A stretch of DNA of 7,471 nt from an uncultured Christensenellaceae bacterium (GCA_934373295.1 CAKROK010000074.1:1-7471); one strand, 5' to 3'; counted from the first letter of the stretch, positions 1 to 7,465 are shown. A program made the numbers and translations. The notes: generated by a model from the letters alone, not told the origin.

Positions 1-596
1 TTCTTTATAACACATTAAATACAATATATTGTGTTATAAAACGCGGGGATACAGAGCTTTCTTCCAATATGATCGTGATGCTTACGCGATTTTTCCGTTT
101 AAACCTTTCCGAGGGAAGGCAATATTTGAAGATATCAGAGATCGTTGAATTGATACAGTGCTATCTATGGATTCAAAAAGCGCGTTATGGGGAGCGGCTG
201 AATGTAACGATAGGTACGGATGAGAGCATTTCAGACTGCTATGTGGTTAAATACCTTTTCCAGCCTATTGTGGAAAATGCGATCATTCACGGCCTTGAAA
301 GCAAAGCGGGCGCGCGCATGCTGAAAATCAAGTTCTGCGGCAGGAATGGTATGTTGTATTTTGAAACGACGGATGACGGCGTGGGTATGAGTGTAGAGAA
401 GCTCGAGTCATTAAAACGGACGATAAACGATTATACTCGCGCAACGGGAGAGAGTTTTGCGCTTAAGAATATAAATGAACAGATGCGCCTTGCATACGGA
501 AGGGAATATTCACTACATATAGAAAGCACGGAAGGCATGGGAACAAAGGTAAGTTTTCTGATTCCGCTCAGAACGGAGGATCCCGATGAAAAATAA
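1..596 (+). CDS. Sensor histidine kinase, YesM-like, C-terminal part (5' end outside window)
   Basis: This is the cytoplasmic kinase core of a two-component sensor, which would autophosphorylate on His and pass the phosphate to the regulator encoded next. The frame is open from base 3 to the stop at 594-596 (197 residues visible). The first residues read LYNTLNTIY, the second half of the NPHFLYNTL H-box of the YesM/LytS-type His_kinase family, so the phosphorylated His lies just outside the window and the ATG at 69 is internal. Counting from that ATG, the ATPase N-box QPIVENAIIHG is at residues 65-75, the G1 box DDGVGM at 102-107, and a G2-like stretch SFALKNINEQ at 129-138. The usual G2 glycines (GxGL) appear as Ser and Ala here, a variation I believe some YesM relatives tolerate. 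The sensor and membrane parts are not visible, so the stimulus is unknown. The stop overlaps the next gene by 11 bases, indicating co-transcription. Confidence 0.93.
   Translation, partial: LYNTLNTIYCVIKRGDTELSSNMIVMLTRFFRLNLSEGRQYLKISEIVELIQCYLWIQKARYGERLNVTIGTDESISDCYVVKYLFQPIVENAIIHGLESKAGARMLKIKFCGRNGMLYFETTDDGVGMSVEKLESLKRTINDYTRATGESFALKNINEQMRLAYGREYSLHIESTEGMGTKVSFLIPLRTEDPDEK
575..580 (+). promoter_or_regulatory. Ribosome binding site of the response regulator
   Basis: GGAGGA lies 5 bases before the ATG at 586, inside the end of the kinase gene. It fixes the regulator start and implies translational coupling with the kinase. Confidence 0.85.
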
Positions 597-2109
597 GTAT
601 TCACTCTTAGTTGTGGATGATGAAGAAATTTTGAGGAAGCATATCCTTACATTATTAGACTGGCAAAAGCTGTGCATAACGGAGCTGTTTGAGGCGGAAA
701 ACGGCTTTGAAGCGGAAAAACTGATCGCGCAGCACAACCCCGATATCATGCTGCTCGATATTCGAATGCCTCAGATGAGCGGAACGGAGCTCGTTGAAAG
801 ACTCGTCCATAAGGGAACGGATATTCAAATCATCGTACTTTCCGCATATACGGATTTTGACGTGGCGCGCAAGATGGTCTCCGTAGGTAAAGTAGTCGAT
901 TATATATTAAAGCCCGTGGATATCGACATTTTAACGGAATCCATAATCAAATGCATTGAAATAATCGAAGAAAAATGCCGCGCTGTGTCCTTAAAAAATA
1001 ATTACATTGAAGCGTCGGCAAAGCTCAGAAAAAGGGCAATAGCGGATCTCATTTTTGAGCATGAGACAGAGGCAGCTATCGATTTTCTCCCCAATGACAA
1101 CGTTGAAATACAGGTTGGAGTCTGCCATGTGTGCAAAGATCAAGAGGAATTTATACGCTCAGTTCTCGAAAAGCACAGGGGAACATGCCTAAATTATTGC
1201 TATAGAGTCCATCATTCAAACAACGTAGTGTTGTATTTTGAAGCACCTGAAGGATCATTAAAAAACGTCGCGCAATGCTGCAAAGAAATCGCGCACAACT
1301 GCCACAGCATAGGCCTCGGAAGAGTATACGCCAATCGTCAGGATATCAATGTATCCTATCGCGAGGCATTAGTCGCATGTGAGGTACTGCTTTTCAGCGG
1401 AGACAGCGGCGTAAAACACATAGACGAAATCGAGGTTTTGGAATCTAAAGCACCGAGTTGGAGCGTCTGCGCAAAAAGGCTGAAGGAAATAAACGCAACC
1501 AAGGGAATAGAAGCTGTGGATGAACAGCTCTCGCAGATATTCTGCTCTACGCTGTATCGTCTTTCCAAAAGTAACGGAATAGAACTGCGCGGTCATCTGG
1601 CTACGCTAAAGGCGGGCGCAGCTGGAATACTGGAGGCAATTTTAGAAGATAAGGTCGAAAATTTAAATCTTTCAAAAATATACGCCGCTCAGGAATCCTA
1701 TGCGGTATATCTGGCGTGCAGAGAAATGCTGAATCAGCATTCTGAAGAGCTTCGCACTCGCGGAAACCACAAAAATATCGTCATGGAACGTTCAAAGGCA
1801 TATATCAATAACCATTTTGCGGAGCATATCACGCTGAACAACGTCGCACAGGCTGTTTTCGTAAACCCGAGCTATCTATCGCGTCTCTTTTCGGAGAATG
1901 AAAATTGCGTGTTTACGGAATACGTCACTAACCTGCGCATAAAAAAGGCAAAAGAGCTGCTTATCGAAAACATGAATTTGAAAATATATGAAGTCGCTGA
2001 AAACGTTGGATACAACAGTCCAAAGTATTTCATAAAGGTCTTCAAGGACAAGGTAGGCATAACCCCCGCGGATTATCGCAGCAAACACTTTTTCGACATG
2101 AAGCTTTAA
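586..2109 (+). CDS. Response regulator, YesN-like: receiver domain plus AraC-type DNA-binding domain
   Basis: A phosphorylation-controlled transcription factor, partner of the kinase it overlaps. The 507 residues match the usual size of YesN-type regulators. Residues 1-120 form a receiver domain with the acidic pair Asp11/Asp12, phospho-acceptor Asp58 (in LLDIRMP), Ser86 and Lys109 followed by Pro110; all catalytic positions are intact. Residues of about 130-395 are a variable linker region typical of this group with no motif I recognise. From about residue 400 to the end there is an AraC/XylS double helix-turn-helix: first helix pair near ITLNNVAQAV...YLSRLF, second near KIYEVAENVGYNSPKYFIKVF, ending in the characteristic GITPADYR. 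In this family such pairs commonly control carbohydrate uptake and use, but no transporter is in the window, so the target is unknown; it probably lies upstream. The codons look less C-rich at third positions than in the hydrogenase operon. Confidence 0.95.
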   Translation: MKNKYSLLVVDDEEILRKHILTLLDWQKLCITELFEAENGFEAEKLIAQHNPDIMLLDIRMPQMSGTELVERLVHKGTDIQIIVLSAYTDFDVARKMVSVGKVVDYILKPVDIDILTESIIKCIEIIEEKCRAVSLKNNYIEASAKLRKRAIADLIFEHETEAAIDFLPNDNVEIQVGVCHVCKDQEEFIRSVLEKHRGTCLNYCYRVHHSNNVVLYFEAPEGSLKNVAQCCKEIAHNCHSIGLGRVYANRQDINVSYREALVACEVLLFSGDSGVKHIDEIEVLESKAPSWSVCAKRLKEINATKGIEAVDEQLSQIFCSTLYRLSKSNGIELRGHLATLKAGAAGILEAILEDKVENLNLSKIYAAQESYAVYLACREMLNQHSEELRTRGNHKNIVMERSKAYINNHFAEHITLNNVAQAVFVNPSYLSRLFSENENCVFTEYVTNLRIKKAKELLIENMNLKIYEVAENVGYNSPKYFIKVFKDKVGITPADYRSKHFFDMKL

Positions 2110-2114
2110 ATAAA

Positions 2115-2133
2115 AGCGCCATATACGGGCGCT
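2115..2133 (-). terminator. Possible weak terminator after the response regulator gene, read on the minus strand
   Basis: AGCGCC (2115-2120) and GGCGCT (2128-2133) form a 6-bp stem with a 7-base loop, 6 bases past the regulator stop. On the plus strand no T-run follows (CTCTCC), so it is poor as a plus terminator. Read on the minus strand the stem is followed by TTTTATTT, which fits an intrinsic terminator protecting the regulator from antisense transcription. The short stem keeps confidence low. Confidence 0.35.
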
Positions 2134-2223
2134 CTCTCCTCAGCCTTCACCGTCCGTTTCGCCGGCGCCCGATCGTCGAAAAGTCTGATTAAGCCTGTCC
2201 CAGTTCTCCCCGCCCTACGAACA

Positions 2224-2362
2224 AAAAGCGAGCTTTTAGACGACGTGCGGCGCAGGTTTTTGCGGCCTCCGGCCGCAAAAACTAAGCCCGCAAAACGGCG
2301 GGAGCCGTTTTGCGGTTGAAAGCTGCGCCGCGCACATATAATGGAGCTTTGCGAAGCAAAGC
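2224..2362. other. Cluster of perfect hairpins; possible structured RNA or dispersed palindromic repeat
   Basis: This stretch, without a credible gene, is packed with inverted repeats. AAAAG/CTTTT (2224-2228 and 2233-2237) has a 4-base loop. A perfect 12-bp stem pairs 2256-2267 with 2271-2282 around loop TCC. A second perfect 12-bp stem pairs 2288-2299 with 2304-2315 around GGGA. A 9-bp stem, GCGGCGCAG (2247-2255) with CTGCGCCGC (2323-2331), encloses both, giving a three-way-junction shape. A perfect 7-bp hairpin GCTTTGC-GAA-GCAAAGC follows at 2346-2362. It resembles REP/BIME-like extragenic palindromes or a structured RNA. The symmetry does not reveal the strand, and I recognise no named family. 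Confidence 0.6.
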
Positions 2363-2481
2363 AACCTATTACTTCAATTTGCGTGGATATCCGCTCTTAT
2401 AACCTCAAGCGCACAAACCATTCTTCCCCTCCCCCATTAGTCCGTTATATATTTTTCAGCATTAATTGTGTCTTTGGGCAT

Positions 2482-2504
2482 ATTAAAAGAGGGCATTTCT
2501 GCCC
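2482..2504 (-). terminator. Probable intrinsic terminator of the cysteine-rich gene
   Basis: On the minus strand, GGGCA-GAAA-TGCCC (2504 down to 2491) forms a 5-bp stem with a GNRA-type tetraloop, followed directly by TCTTTTAAT. It lies about 75 bases past the stop of the minus-strand gene, with nothing coding between. The stem is short, but orientation, loop and T-run agree. Confidence 0.55.
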
Positions 2505-2579
2505 CCTGATAAAAAAGTTTAAGCCCGACGCCGCTTTTTCGCCGCTCGACGCCTGCCTGCGCCGGGCCTTGTTTGGAAG

Positions 2580-2786
2580 TTAGCAGCCGCAGCCACAGCC
2601 GCCGGATGTCGTCTCGGTATTGCCGCATCCGCCGCAGAAGAGTAAGAGAAGGATTATCCACAGGCAGCTGTTCTCGCCGCCGAAACCGTTCCTGCCGTCA
2701 CCGCAGCCACAGCCGCCGCAGCAGAGAAGAAGCAGGATGATCCAAATACAGCTGTTGTTAGAGCACCCGTTACCTAAACAATTCAT
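2580..2786 (-). CDS. Small cysteine-rich protein with duplicated hydrophobic-CGGCG unit
   Basis: Function unknown. The 68 residues contain 13 cysteines (3, 8, 13, 22, 23, 26, 28, 41, 51, 54, 64, 66, 68) and many glycines. Residues 12-27 and 40-55 are near-identical copies of Ser-Cys-Ile/Leu-Trp-Ile-Ile-Leu4-Cys/Phe-Cys-Gly-Gly-Cys-Gly, 28 residues apart; the C-terminus is a Gly-Cys run. The ten-residue hydrophobic cores are short for membrane spans. The gene is supported by a perfect AAGGAGG on the minus strand (2796-2802), 9 bases before the ATG, and by a downstream terminator-like hairpin. Composition resembles the small clostridial proteins that databases call 'chorion class high-cysteine' proteins, from memory and not verified. 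It could be a spore-coat or envelope component cross-linked by disulfides, or a metal-binding peptide. The upstream sequence fits a sigma-K promoter, which would suit a late sporulation role, but this is inference. Confidence 0.75.
   Translation of the reverse strand: MNCLGNGCSNNSCIWIILLLLCCGGCGCGDGRNGFGGENSCLWIILLLLFCGGCGNTETTSGGCGCGC
2622..2669 (-). repeat. Internal repeat copy 2 of the cysteine-rich gene
   Basis: Encodes residues 40-55, nearly the same as residues 12-27 encoded at 2706-2753. The two 16-residue units differ at two positions (Ile/Leu and Cys/Phe). This suggests an internal tandem duplication. Confidence 0.75.
2706..2753 (-). repeat. Internal repeat copy 1 of the cysteine-rich gene
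   Basis: Encodes residues 12-27; partner of the unit at 2622-2669, with a 28-residue period. Confidence 0.75.
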
Positions 2787-2795
2787 AAATTCGTT

Positions 2796-2802
2796 CCTCC
2801 TT
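2796..2802 (-). promoter_or_regulatory. Ribosome binding site of the cysteine-rich gene
   Basis: The plus strand reads CCTCCTT, i.e. AAGGAGG on the minus strand, 9 bases before the ATG whose first base is 2786. This is the strongest reason to accept this small gene over overlapping frames. Confidence 0.85.
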
Positions 2803-2839
2803 GAACCGTTTTTTAACAGCTCTTTTTTAAAGCCTACGT

Positions 2840-2867
2840 TATATTATGCCGCGCCGAAAAATGCGTT
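2840..2867 (-). promoter_or_regulatory. Candidate promoter of the cysteine-rich gene, sigma-K-like
   Basis: On the minus strand AAC (2867-2865), a 16-base gap, then CATAATATA (2848-2840) matches the Bacillus/Clostridium sigma-K pattern mAC-N16-CATAnnnTA. The start point would be near 2833, leaving a 5' leader of about 46 bases. A housekeeping reading is also possible: CTGTAA, 17 bases, CATAAT, with a weak -35. The short motif makes chance matches likely in AT-rich DNA. Confidence 0.4.
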
Positions 2868-3053
2868 ACAGTTTTTATCGGTCGAAAATTTTTAAGGTAA
2901 AGTCAATTTAATAAAAAATATTGCGCATTTCGATTTTTGCGGCGGTGTGCATGGAAAAATATGTATTATCATCTTTTCGTTTTTTCGCCGCTTTTCATCC
3001 CGTTTTTAAAGCATTTTTTGTGGTTCTTTTTTTGATACCACATTAAATAGTAT

Positions 3054-3082
3054 TTGAGGATTTACGTTCAATATGTTATTAT
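3054..3082 (+). promoter_or_regulatory. Promoter of the hydCBA operon, sigma-A type
   Basis: TTGAGG (3054-3059) and TATTAT (3077-3082) are separated by exactly 17 bases, close to the TTGACA/TATAAT consensus. Transcription would start near 3089-3090, giving a leader of about 35 bases. The position directly before the operon and the ideal spacing support it. Confidence 0.7.
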
Positions 3083-3109
3083 GTTAGGAGTACATAACAT
3101 CTGTTGTTA
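3073..3109. promoter_or_regulatory. Inverted repeats over the hyd -10 and start point; candidate operator
   Basis: ATGTTAT (3073-3079) and ATAACAT (3094-3100) are perfect inverted arms that cover the -10 box and the likely start point. ATGTTA at 3081-3086 can pair with the same right arm, and TAACA (3095-3099) with TGTTA (3105-3109) forms a further inverted pair. A repressor bound here would block initiation. The half-sites resemble the TTGTTA / TAACAA arms of the NADH-sensing repressor Rex, but the spacing does not fit its consensus, so I do not assign a regulator. Confidence 0.4.
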
Positions 3110-3115
3110 AGGAGG
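3109..3115 (+). promoter_or_regulatory. Ribosome binding site of hydC
   Basis: A perfect AAGGAGG lies 8 bases before the ATG at 3124 and sets the start of hydC. Confidence 0.9.
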
Positions 3116-3123
3116 AATATAAA

Positions 3124-3624
3124 ATGGCAAATTCGATCTGCTCCGTACCCTTTCAAGGTACCGCCGAGCAGGAAGCACAGCTTTTAGAGGTCATTAAAGA
3201 GCATAAGGGTCAGCCCGGCGCTTTGATGCCCGTTCTTCAGGCTGCTCAGAGCATTTACGGCTACCTTCCCATAGAGGTACAGAAAATCATAGCGCAGGGA
3301 TTAGATGTAGCCCTTTCAGACGTTTACGGCGTCGCGACGTTCTATGCGCAGTTCTCCCTTCAGCCCAAGGGCAGATACCGCATATCCGTATGTCTGGGCA
3401 CCGCGTGCTATGTCAAGGGCTCGGGAGCTATCCTCGATAAGTTCTGCGAAAGATTAGGCATCGCAAGCGGTGGATGCACAAACGACGGCAAGTTCTCCCT
3501 CGACGCGTGCCGCTGCATAGGCGCGTGCGGCCTCGCCCCCGTTCTTACGGTAAACGACGAGGTTTACGGAAAGCTCACGGTGGACGACGTGGACAAGATA
3601 CTCGCGAAGTATCAGGATAAGTAA
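3124..3624 (+). CDS. hydC: [FeFe]-hydrogenase subunit HydC, NuoE-like [2Fe-2S] protein
   Basis: Small electron-transfer subunit of the cytoplasmic NAD(H)-linked [FeFe] hydrogenase, homologous to complex I subunit NuoE. At 166 residues it has the family's normal length. Residues 1-80 are the helical N-terminal part, with the typical GALMPVLQAAQSIYGYLP and VYGVATFYAQF stretches. Residues 85-166 form a thioredoxin-like fold carrying one [2Fe-2S] cluster with ligands Cys90 and Cys95 (CLGTAC) plus Cys131 and Cys135 (CIGAC). All four ligands are present. In HydABC enzymes this subunit sits beside HydB near the flavin and HydA. It is the first gene of the operon; the hydB start is 11 bases after the stop and the hydB RBS overlaps the stop codon, so the two are probably translationally coupled. 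NuoE-like subunits also occur in formate dehydrogenases and Nuo, but the HydB/HydA neighbours settle the assignment. Confidence 0.95.
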   Translation: MANSICSVPFQGTAEQEAQLLEVIKEHKGQPGALMPVLQAAQSIYGYLPIEVQKIIAQGLDVALSDVYGVATFYAQFSLQPKGRYRISVCLGTACYVKGSGAILDKFCERLGIASGGCTNDGKFSLDACRCIGACGLAPVLTVNDEVYGKLTVDDVDKILAKYQDK

Positions 3625-3629
3625 GGAGG
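3623..3629 (+). promoter_or_regulatory. Ribosome binding site of hydB, overlapping the hydC stop
   Basis: AAGGAGG begins inside the hydC TAA (3622-3624) and ends 6 bases before the hydB ATG at 3636. It supports a single coupled transcript. Confidence 0.9.
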
Positions 3630-3635
3630 ACGAAA

Positions 3636-5484
<1,849 letters not shown>

Positions 5485-5486
<2 letters not shown>

Positions 5487-5491
5487 GGAGG
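5485..5491 (+). promoter_or_regulatory. Ribosome binding site of hydA, overlapping the hydB stop
   Basis: GAGGAGG begins within the hydB TGA (5484-5486) and lies 8 bases before the hydA ATG at 5500. Confidence 0.88.
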
Positions 5492-5499
5492 AAACAGCT

Positions 5500-7224
5500 A
5501 TGAATATTAAAATAAACGGCATCCCCTATCAGGTAGAGGACGGCCTTACCATCCTCGAGGCCTGCAAGAGCGTCGGCATACGCATCCCCACGCTGTGCTG
5601 GCTCAAAGATATAAACGAGATCGGCGCATGTCGTATCTGCCTCGTTGAGGTCAGAGGCAAGCTCGTCGCCTCCTGCGTCATAAAGGCCGAGGAGGGCATG
5701 GAGATCGTAACAAACTCCGAAAAGGTTCAGAGAGCGAGAAAGAACAACCTCGAGCTGCTCCTTTCCGTACATGACAGAAGCTGCCTTTCCTGCGTAAAGA
5801 GCGGAAAGTGCGAGTTCCAGAAGCTCTGCAACGAGATGGGCGTCACCGAATCCAAATACGACGGCTATCGCCGCGAGTTCGACATCGACGACTCCAACCC
5901 CTCTTTTGTAAGAGACAACAACAAGTGCGTACTCTGCCGCCGCTGCGTCGCGGCATGTAAGGAGCTTCAGGGCATATCCGCTATAAGCCCCACGATGAGA
6001 GGCTTCAAGTCATACATCACCCCCGCTTTCGACCTCGATTTAGGCGAGACCAACTGCGTGGGCTGCGGACAGTGCATAAACGTATGCCCCACCGGCGCGC
6101 TCGTGGAGCATGACTCCACCGCAGACGTCTGGGCAGCGCTCAATGACCCCGAAAAGGTAGTGGTCGTTCAGACGGCTCCCGCTGTAAGGGCGACGCTGGG
6201 CGAGTGCTTCGACATGCCCATAGGCACGGATGTCGAGGGCAAGATGGCGGCTGCGTTAAAGCTCTTAGGCTTTGACAAGGTATTTGACACCGACTTCGGC
6301 GCAGACCTCACCATTATGGAAGAGGCCAACGAGTTCATCGAGAGAGTTCAGAACGGCGGCACTCTGCCCCTCATAACCTCCTGCTCCCCCGGCTGGATAA
6401 AATACTGCGAGCACAACTATCCCGACATGTTAGACAACCTGTCCTCCTGCAAATCTCCCCAGCAGATGTTCGGCGCGACCATCAAGACCTACTGGGCGCA
6501 GAAGAACGGCATCGACCCCAAGAACATATACAGCGTATCCGTTATGCCCTGTACCGCAAAGAAGTTCGAGATCGGCAGAGACGACGAGAACGCGGCGGGT
6601 TATCCCGACGTGGACGCATCCATCACCACGCGCGAGCTGGCAAGGATGATCGAAAGAGCTGGTATCGACTTCAAAAACCTGCCTGACGGCGAATTTGACC
6701 AGCCCCTCGGTGAATCCACCGGTGCTGCCGTCATATTCGGCGCGACGGGCGGCGTAATGGAGGCCGCTTTGAGAACGGCCGTTGAAACGCTCACGGGCAA
6801 GGAGCTTGACAACGTCGAATTCACCGCCGTAAGAGGCATGGACGGCGTGAAGGAAGCTACCTACAACGTAGCCGGCATGGACGTAAATGTATGCGTTGCG
6901 TCCGGCCTTGCGAACGCAAAGAAGGTTCTCGACTCCGTAAAGAGCGGCGAAAAGACCTATCACTTTATAGAGATCATGGCCTGCCCCGGCGGCTGCATAA
7001 ACGGCGGCGGTCAGCCCACCCAGCCCTCCGAGGTGAGAAACTTCGTAGACTTAAAGGGCTTACGTGCGGCGGCTCTATACAGAAACGACGAGGCTAAGGC
7101 TTTAAGAAAGTCCCACGAAAACCCCGCTATAAAAGAGGTTTACGCGGAGTTCTTCGAGAAGCCGGGCAGCCACAAGGCGCATGAGATCCTTCATACGACC
7201 TATGTAAAGAGAGACAGATTCTAA
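5500..7224 (+). CDS. hydA: [FeFe]-hydrogenase catalytic subunit HydA
   Basis: Catalytic subunit that reduces protons to H2 or oxidises H2 at the H-cluster. Its 574 residues equal the size of monomeric clostridial CpI, without the extra C-terminal [2Fe-2S] domain I recall for Thermotoga HydA. Clusters in order: [2Fe-2S] with Cys33/44/47/59; His-ligated [4Fe-4S] with His91, Cys95, Cys98, Cys104; two [4Fe-4S] with Cys143/146/149/153 and Cys186/189/192/196. H-cluster motifs: L1 TSCSPGW (293-299), L2 MPCTAKKFE with Cys351, L3 EIMACPGGCINGGGQP with Cys495 and Cys499. A small-subunit-like C-terminus ends the protein (KSHENPAI...KAHEILH). Expected proton-path residues are present (Cys295, Glu275, Glu278, Arg282, Ser315). 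L1 has Ser296 where CpI has a second Cys; see findings. With HydB and HydC it should form a bifurcating or confurcating NADH/ferredoxin hydrogenase. Maturation needs HydEFG, not in the window. Confidence 0.96.
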   Translation: MNIKINGIPYQVEDGLTILEACKSVGIRIPTLCWLKDINEIGACRICLVEVRGKLVASCVIKAEEGMEIVTNSEKVQRARKNNLELLLSVHDRSCLSCVKSGKCEFQKLCNEMGVTESKYDGYRREFDIDDSNPSFVRDNNKCVLCRRCVAACKELQGISAISPTMRGFKSYITPAFDLDLGETNCVGCGQCINVCPTGALVEHDSTADVWAALNDPEKVVVVQTAPAVRATLGECFDMPIGTDVEGKMAAALKLLGFDKVFDTDFGADLTIMEEANEFIERVQNGGTLPLITSCSPGWIKYCEHNYPDMLDNLSSCKSPQQMFGATIKTYWAQKNGIDPKNIYSVSVMPCTAKKFEIGRDDENAAGYPDVDASITTRELARMIERAGIDFKNLPDGEFDQPLGESTGAAVIFGATGGVMEAALRTAVETLTGKELDNVEFTAVRGMDGVKEATYNVAGMDVNVCVASGLANAKKVLDSVKSGEKTYHFIEIMACPGGCINGGGQPTQPSEVRNFVDLKGLRAAALYRNDEAKALRKSHENPAIKEVYAEFFEKPGSHKAHEILHTTYVKRDRF

Positions 7225-7245
7225 ACCTTAACAACATTTTTAAAG

Positions 7246-7277
7246 TCCCTGTGCATTGGTTTGCGCAGGGATTTTTT
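7246..7277 (+). terminator. Intrinsic terminator of the hydCBA operon
   Basis: TCCCTGTGC (7246-7254) pairs with GCGCAGGGA (7263-7271) as a 9-bp stem with one G-T wobble and an 8-base loop, followed immediately by six T (7272-7277). It lies 21 bases after the hydA stop and closes the operon. Confidence 0.9.
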
Positions 7278-7330
7278 GTGCCTGACATCTCAAGTAATAT
7301 GCCAGAAGTAATAGTGTAAAACGGGGATGA

Positions 7331-7349
7331 AAGCGCAGTCTGTGCGCTT
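7331..7349. repeat. Perfect hairpin downstream of the hyd terminator
   Basis: AAGCGCA (7331-7337) and TGCGCTT (7343-7349) form a 7-bp perfect stem with loop GTCTG. No T-run follows on the plus strand and no A-run precedes it, so it does not look like a terminator. It may belong to the structured region that continues to the window end. Confidence 0.5.
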
Positions 7350-7417
7350 GAGTTAAAAAGTGCGAAAACATTTTAGTACAGGCAATCAAAATGTGCCGAT
7401 TTGTCGTCACTTTTCAA

Positions 7418-7465
7418 GCGAGGTGAATGAGGCGTACTCATAGTACGTCGATTGAACCGAGTCGC
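7418..7465. other. Imperfect long hairpin at window end; possible structured or repeated element, cut off
   Basis: CGTACT (7433-7438) and AGTACG (7442-7447) form a perfect stem around CAT. Outside it GGT (7422-7424) faces ACC (7456-7458) and GCGA (7418-7421) faces TCGC (7462-7465), giving a nested, interrupted hairpin of about 48 bases. No reading frame explains it. It may continue beyond the window. I have an unverified impression that similar GAGGCGTAC...GTACGTCGA blocks recur between genes in gut Clostridia. Confidence 0.45.

Larger units (their letters stand above)
2110..2579. other. 470-bp intergenic region between convergent genes
   Basis: No convincing coding sequence on either strand. 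It lies between the 3' ends of the response regulator (+) and the cysteine-rich gene (-). It contains the weak hairpin at 2115-2133, the hairpin cluster at 2224-2362 and the terminator-like hairpin at 2491-2504. A GC-rich stretch at 2522-2568 has CGACGCC twice (2527-2533 and 2547-2553). Nothing else is evident in 2363-2480. The plus frame opening at ATG 2341 begins within the hairpin cluster, has no Shine-Dalgarno and gives an unremarkable peptide. Confidence 0.7.
2787..3123. other. 337-bp divergent intergenic region
   Basis: Separates the minus-strand cysteine-rich gene from the plus-strand hydrogenase operon and carries the control regions of both. AT-rich, with a marked series of T-runs on the plus strand between about 2970 and 3033. 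A short inverted repeat GTGGT (3020-3024) / ACCAC (3037-3041) lies just before the hyd promoter. No gene is seen. Confidence 0.7.

Noticed and set aside
69..596. Kinase gene starting at the ATG at 69
   Set aside because: The frame is open upstream to base 3 and those residues (LYNTLNTIY...) continue the conserved H-box, so 69 is an internal Met and the gene begins outside the window.
2404..2415. 12-base sequence CTCAAGCGCACA matching 7341-7352 in inverted orientation
   Set aside because: A few 12-base matches are expected by chance in a window of this size, and the flanks do not extend the match.
2341..2583. 80-residue plus-strand open frame in the intergenic region
   Set aside because: It begins within the hairpin cluster, has no ribosome binding site, and its peptide shows no recognisable domain.
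2437..2661. 74-residue minus-strand open frame
   Set aside because: It overlaps the cysteine-rich gene in another frame, lacks a Shine-Dalgarno site and runs across the likely terminator; the overlapping frame has a perfect RBS and a repeated protein pattern.
2620..2895. 91-residue plus-strand frame rich in Pro and Gln
   Set aside because: It is the complement of the cysteine-rich gene; the Pro/Gln runs mirror the Gly/Cys codons. There is no RBS.
2901..2906. TTGACT on the minus strand as a -35 box for the cysteine-rich gene
   Set aside because: At the 16-19 base spacing there is no acceptable -10 hexamer.
3104..3110. TTGTTAA read as a Rex operator
   Set aside because: Only one half-site is present; the expected TTAACAA four bases further on is absent, and GGAGG there is the ribosome binding site.
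6430..6963. 177-residue minus-strand frame inside hydA
   Set aside because: It lies opposite the H-cluster domain of hydA, whose motifs are conserved; a shadow frame.
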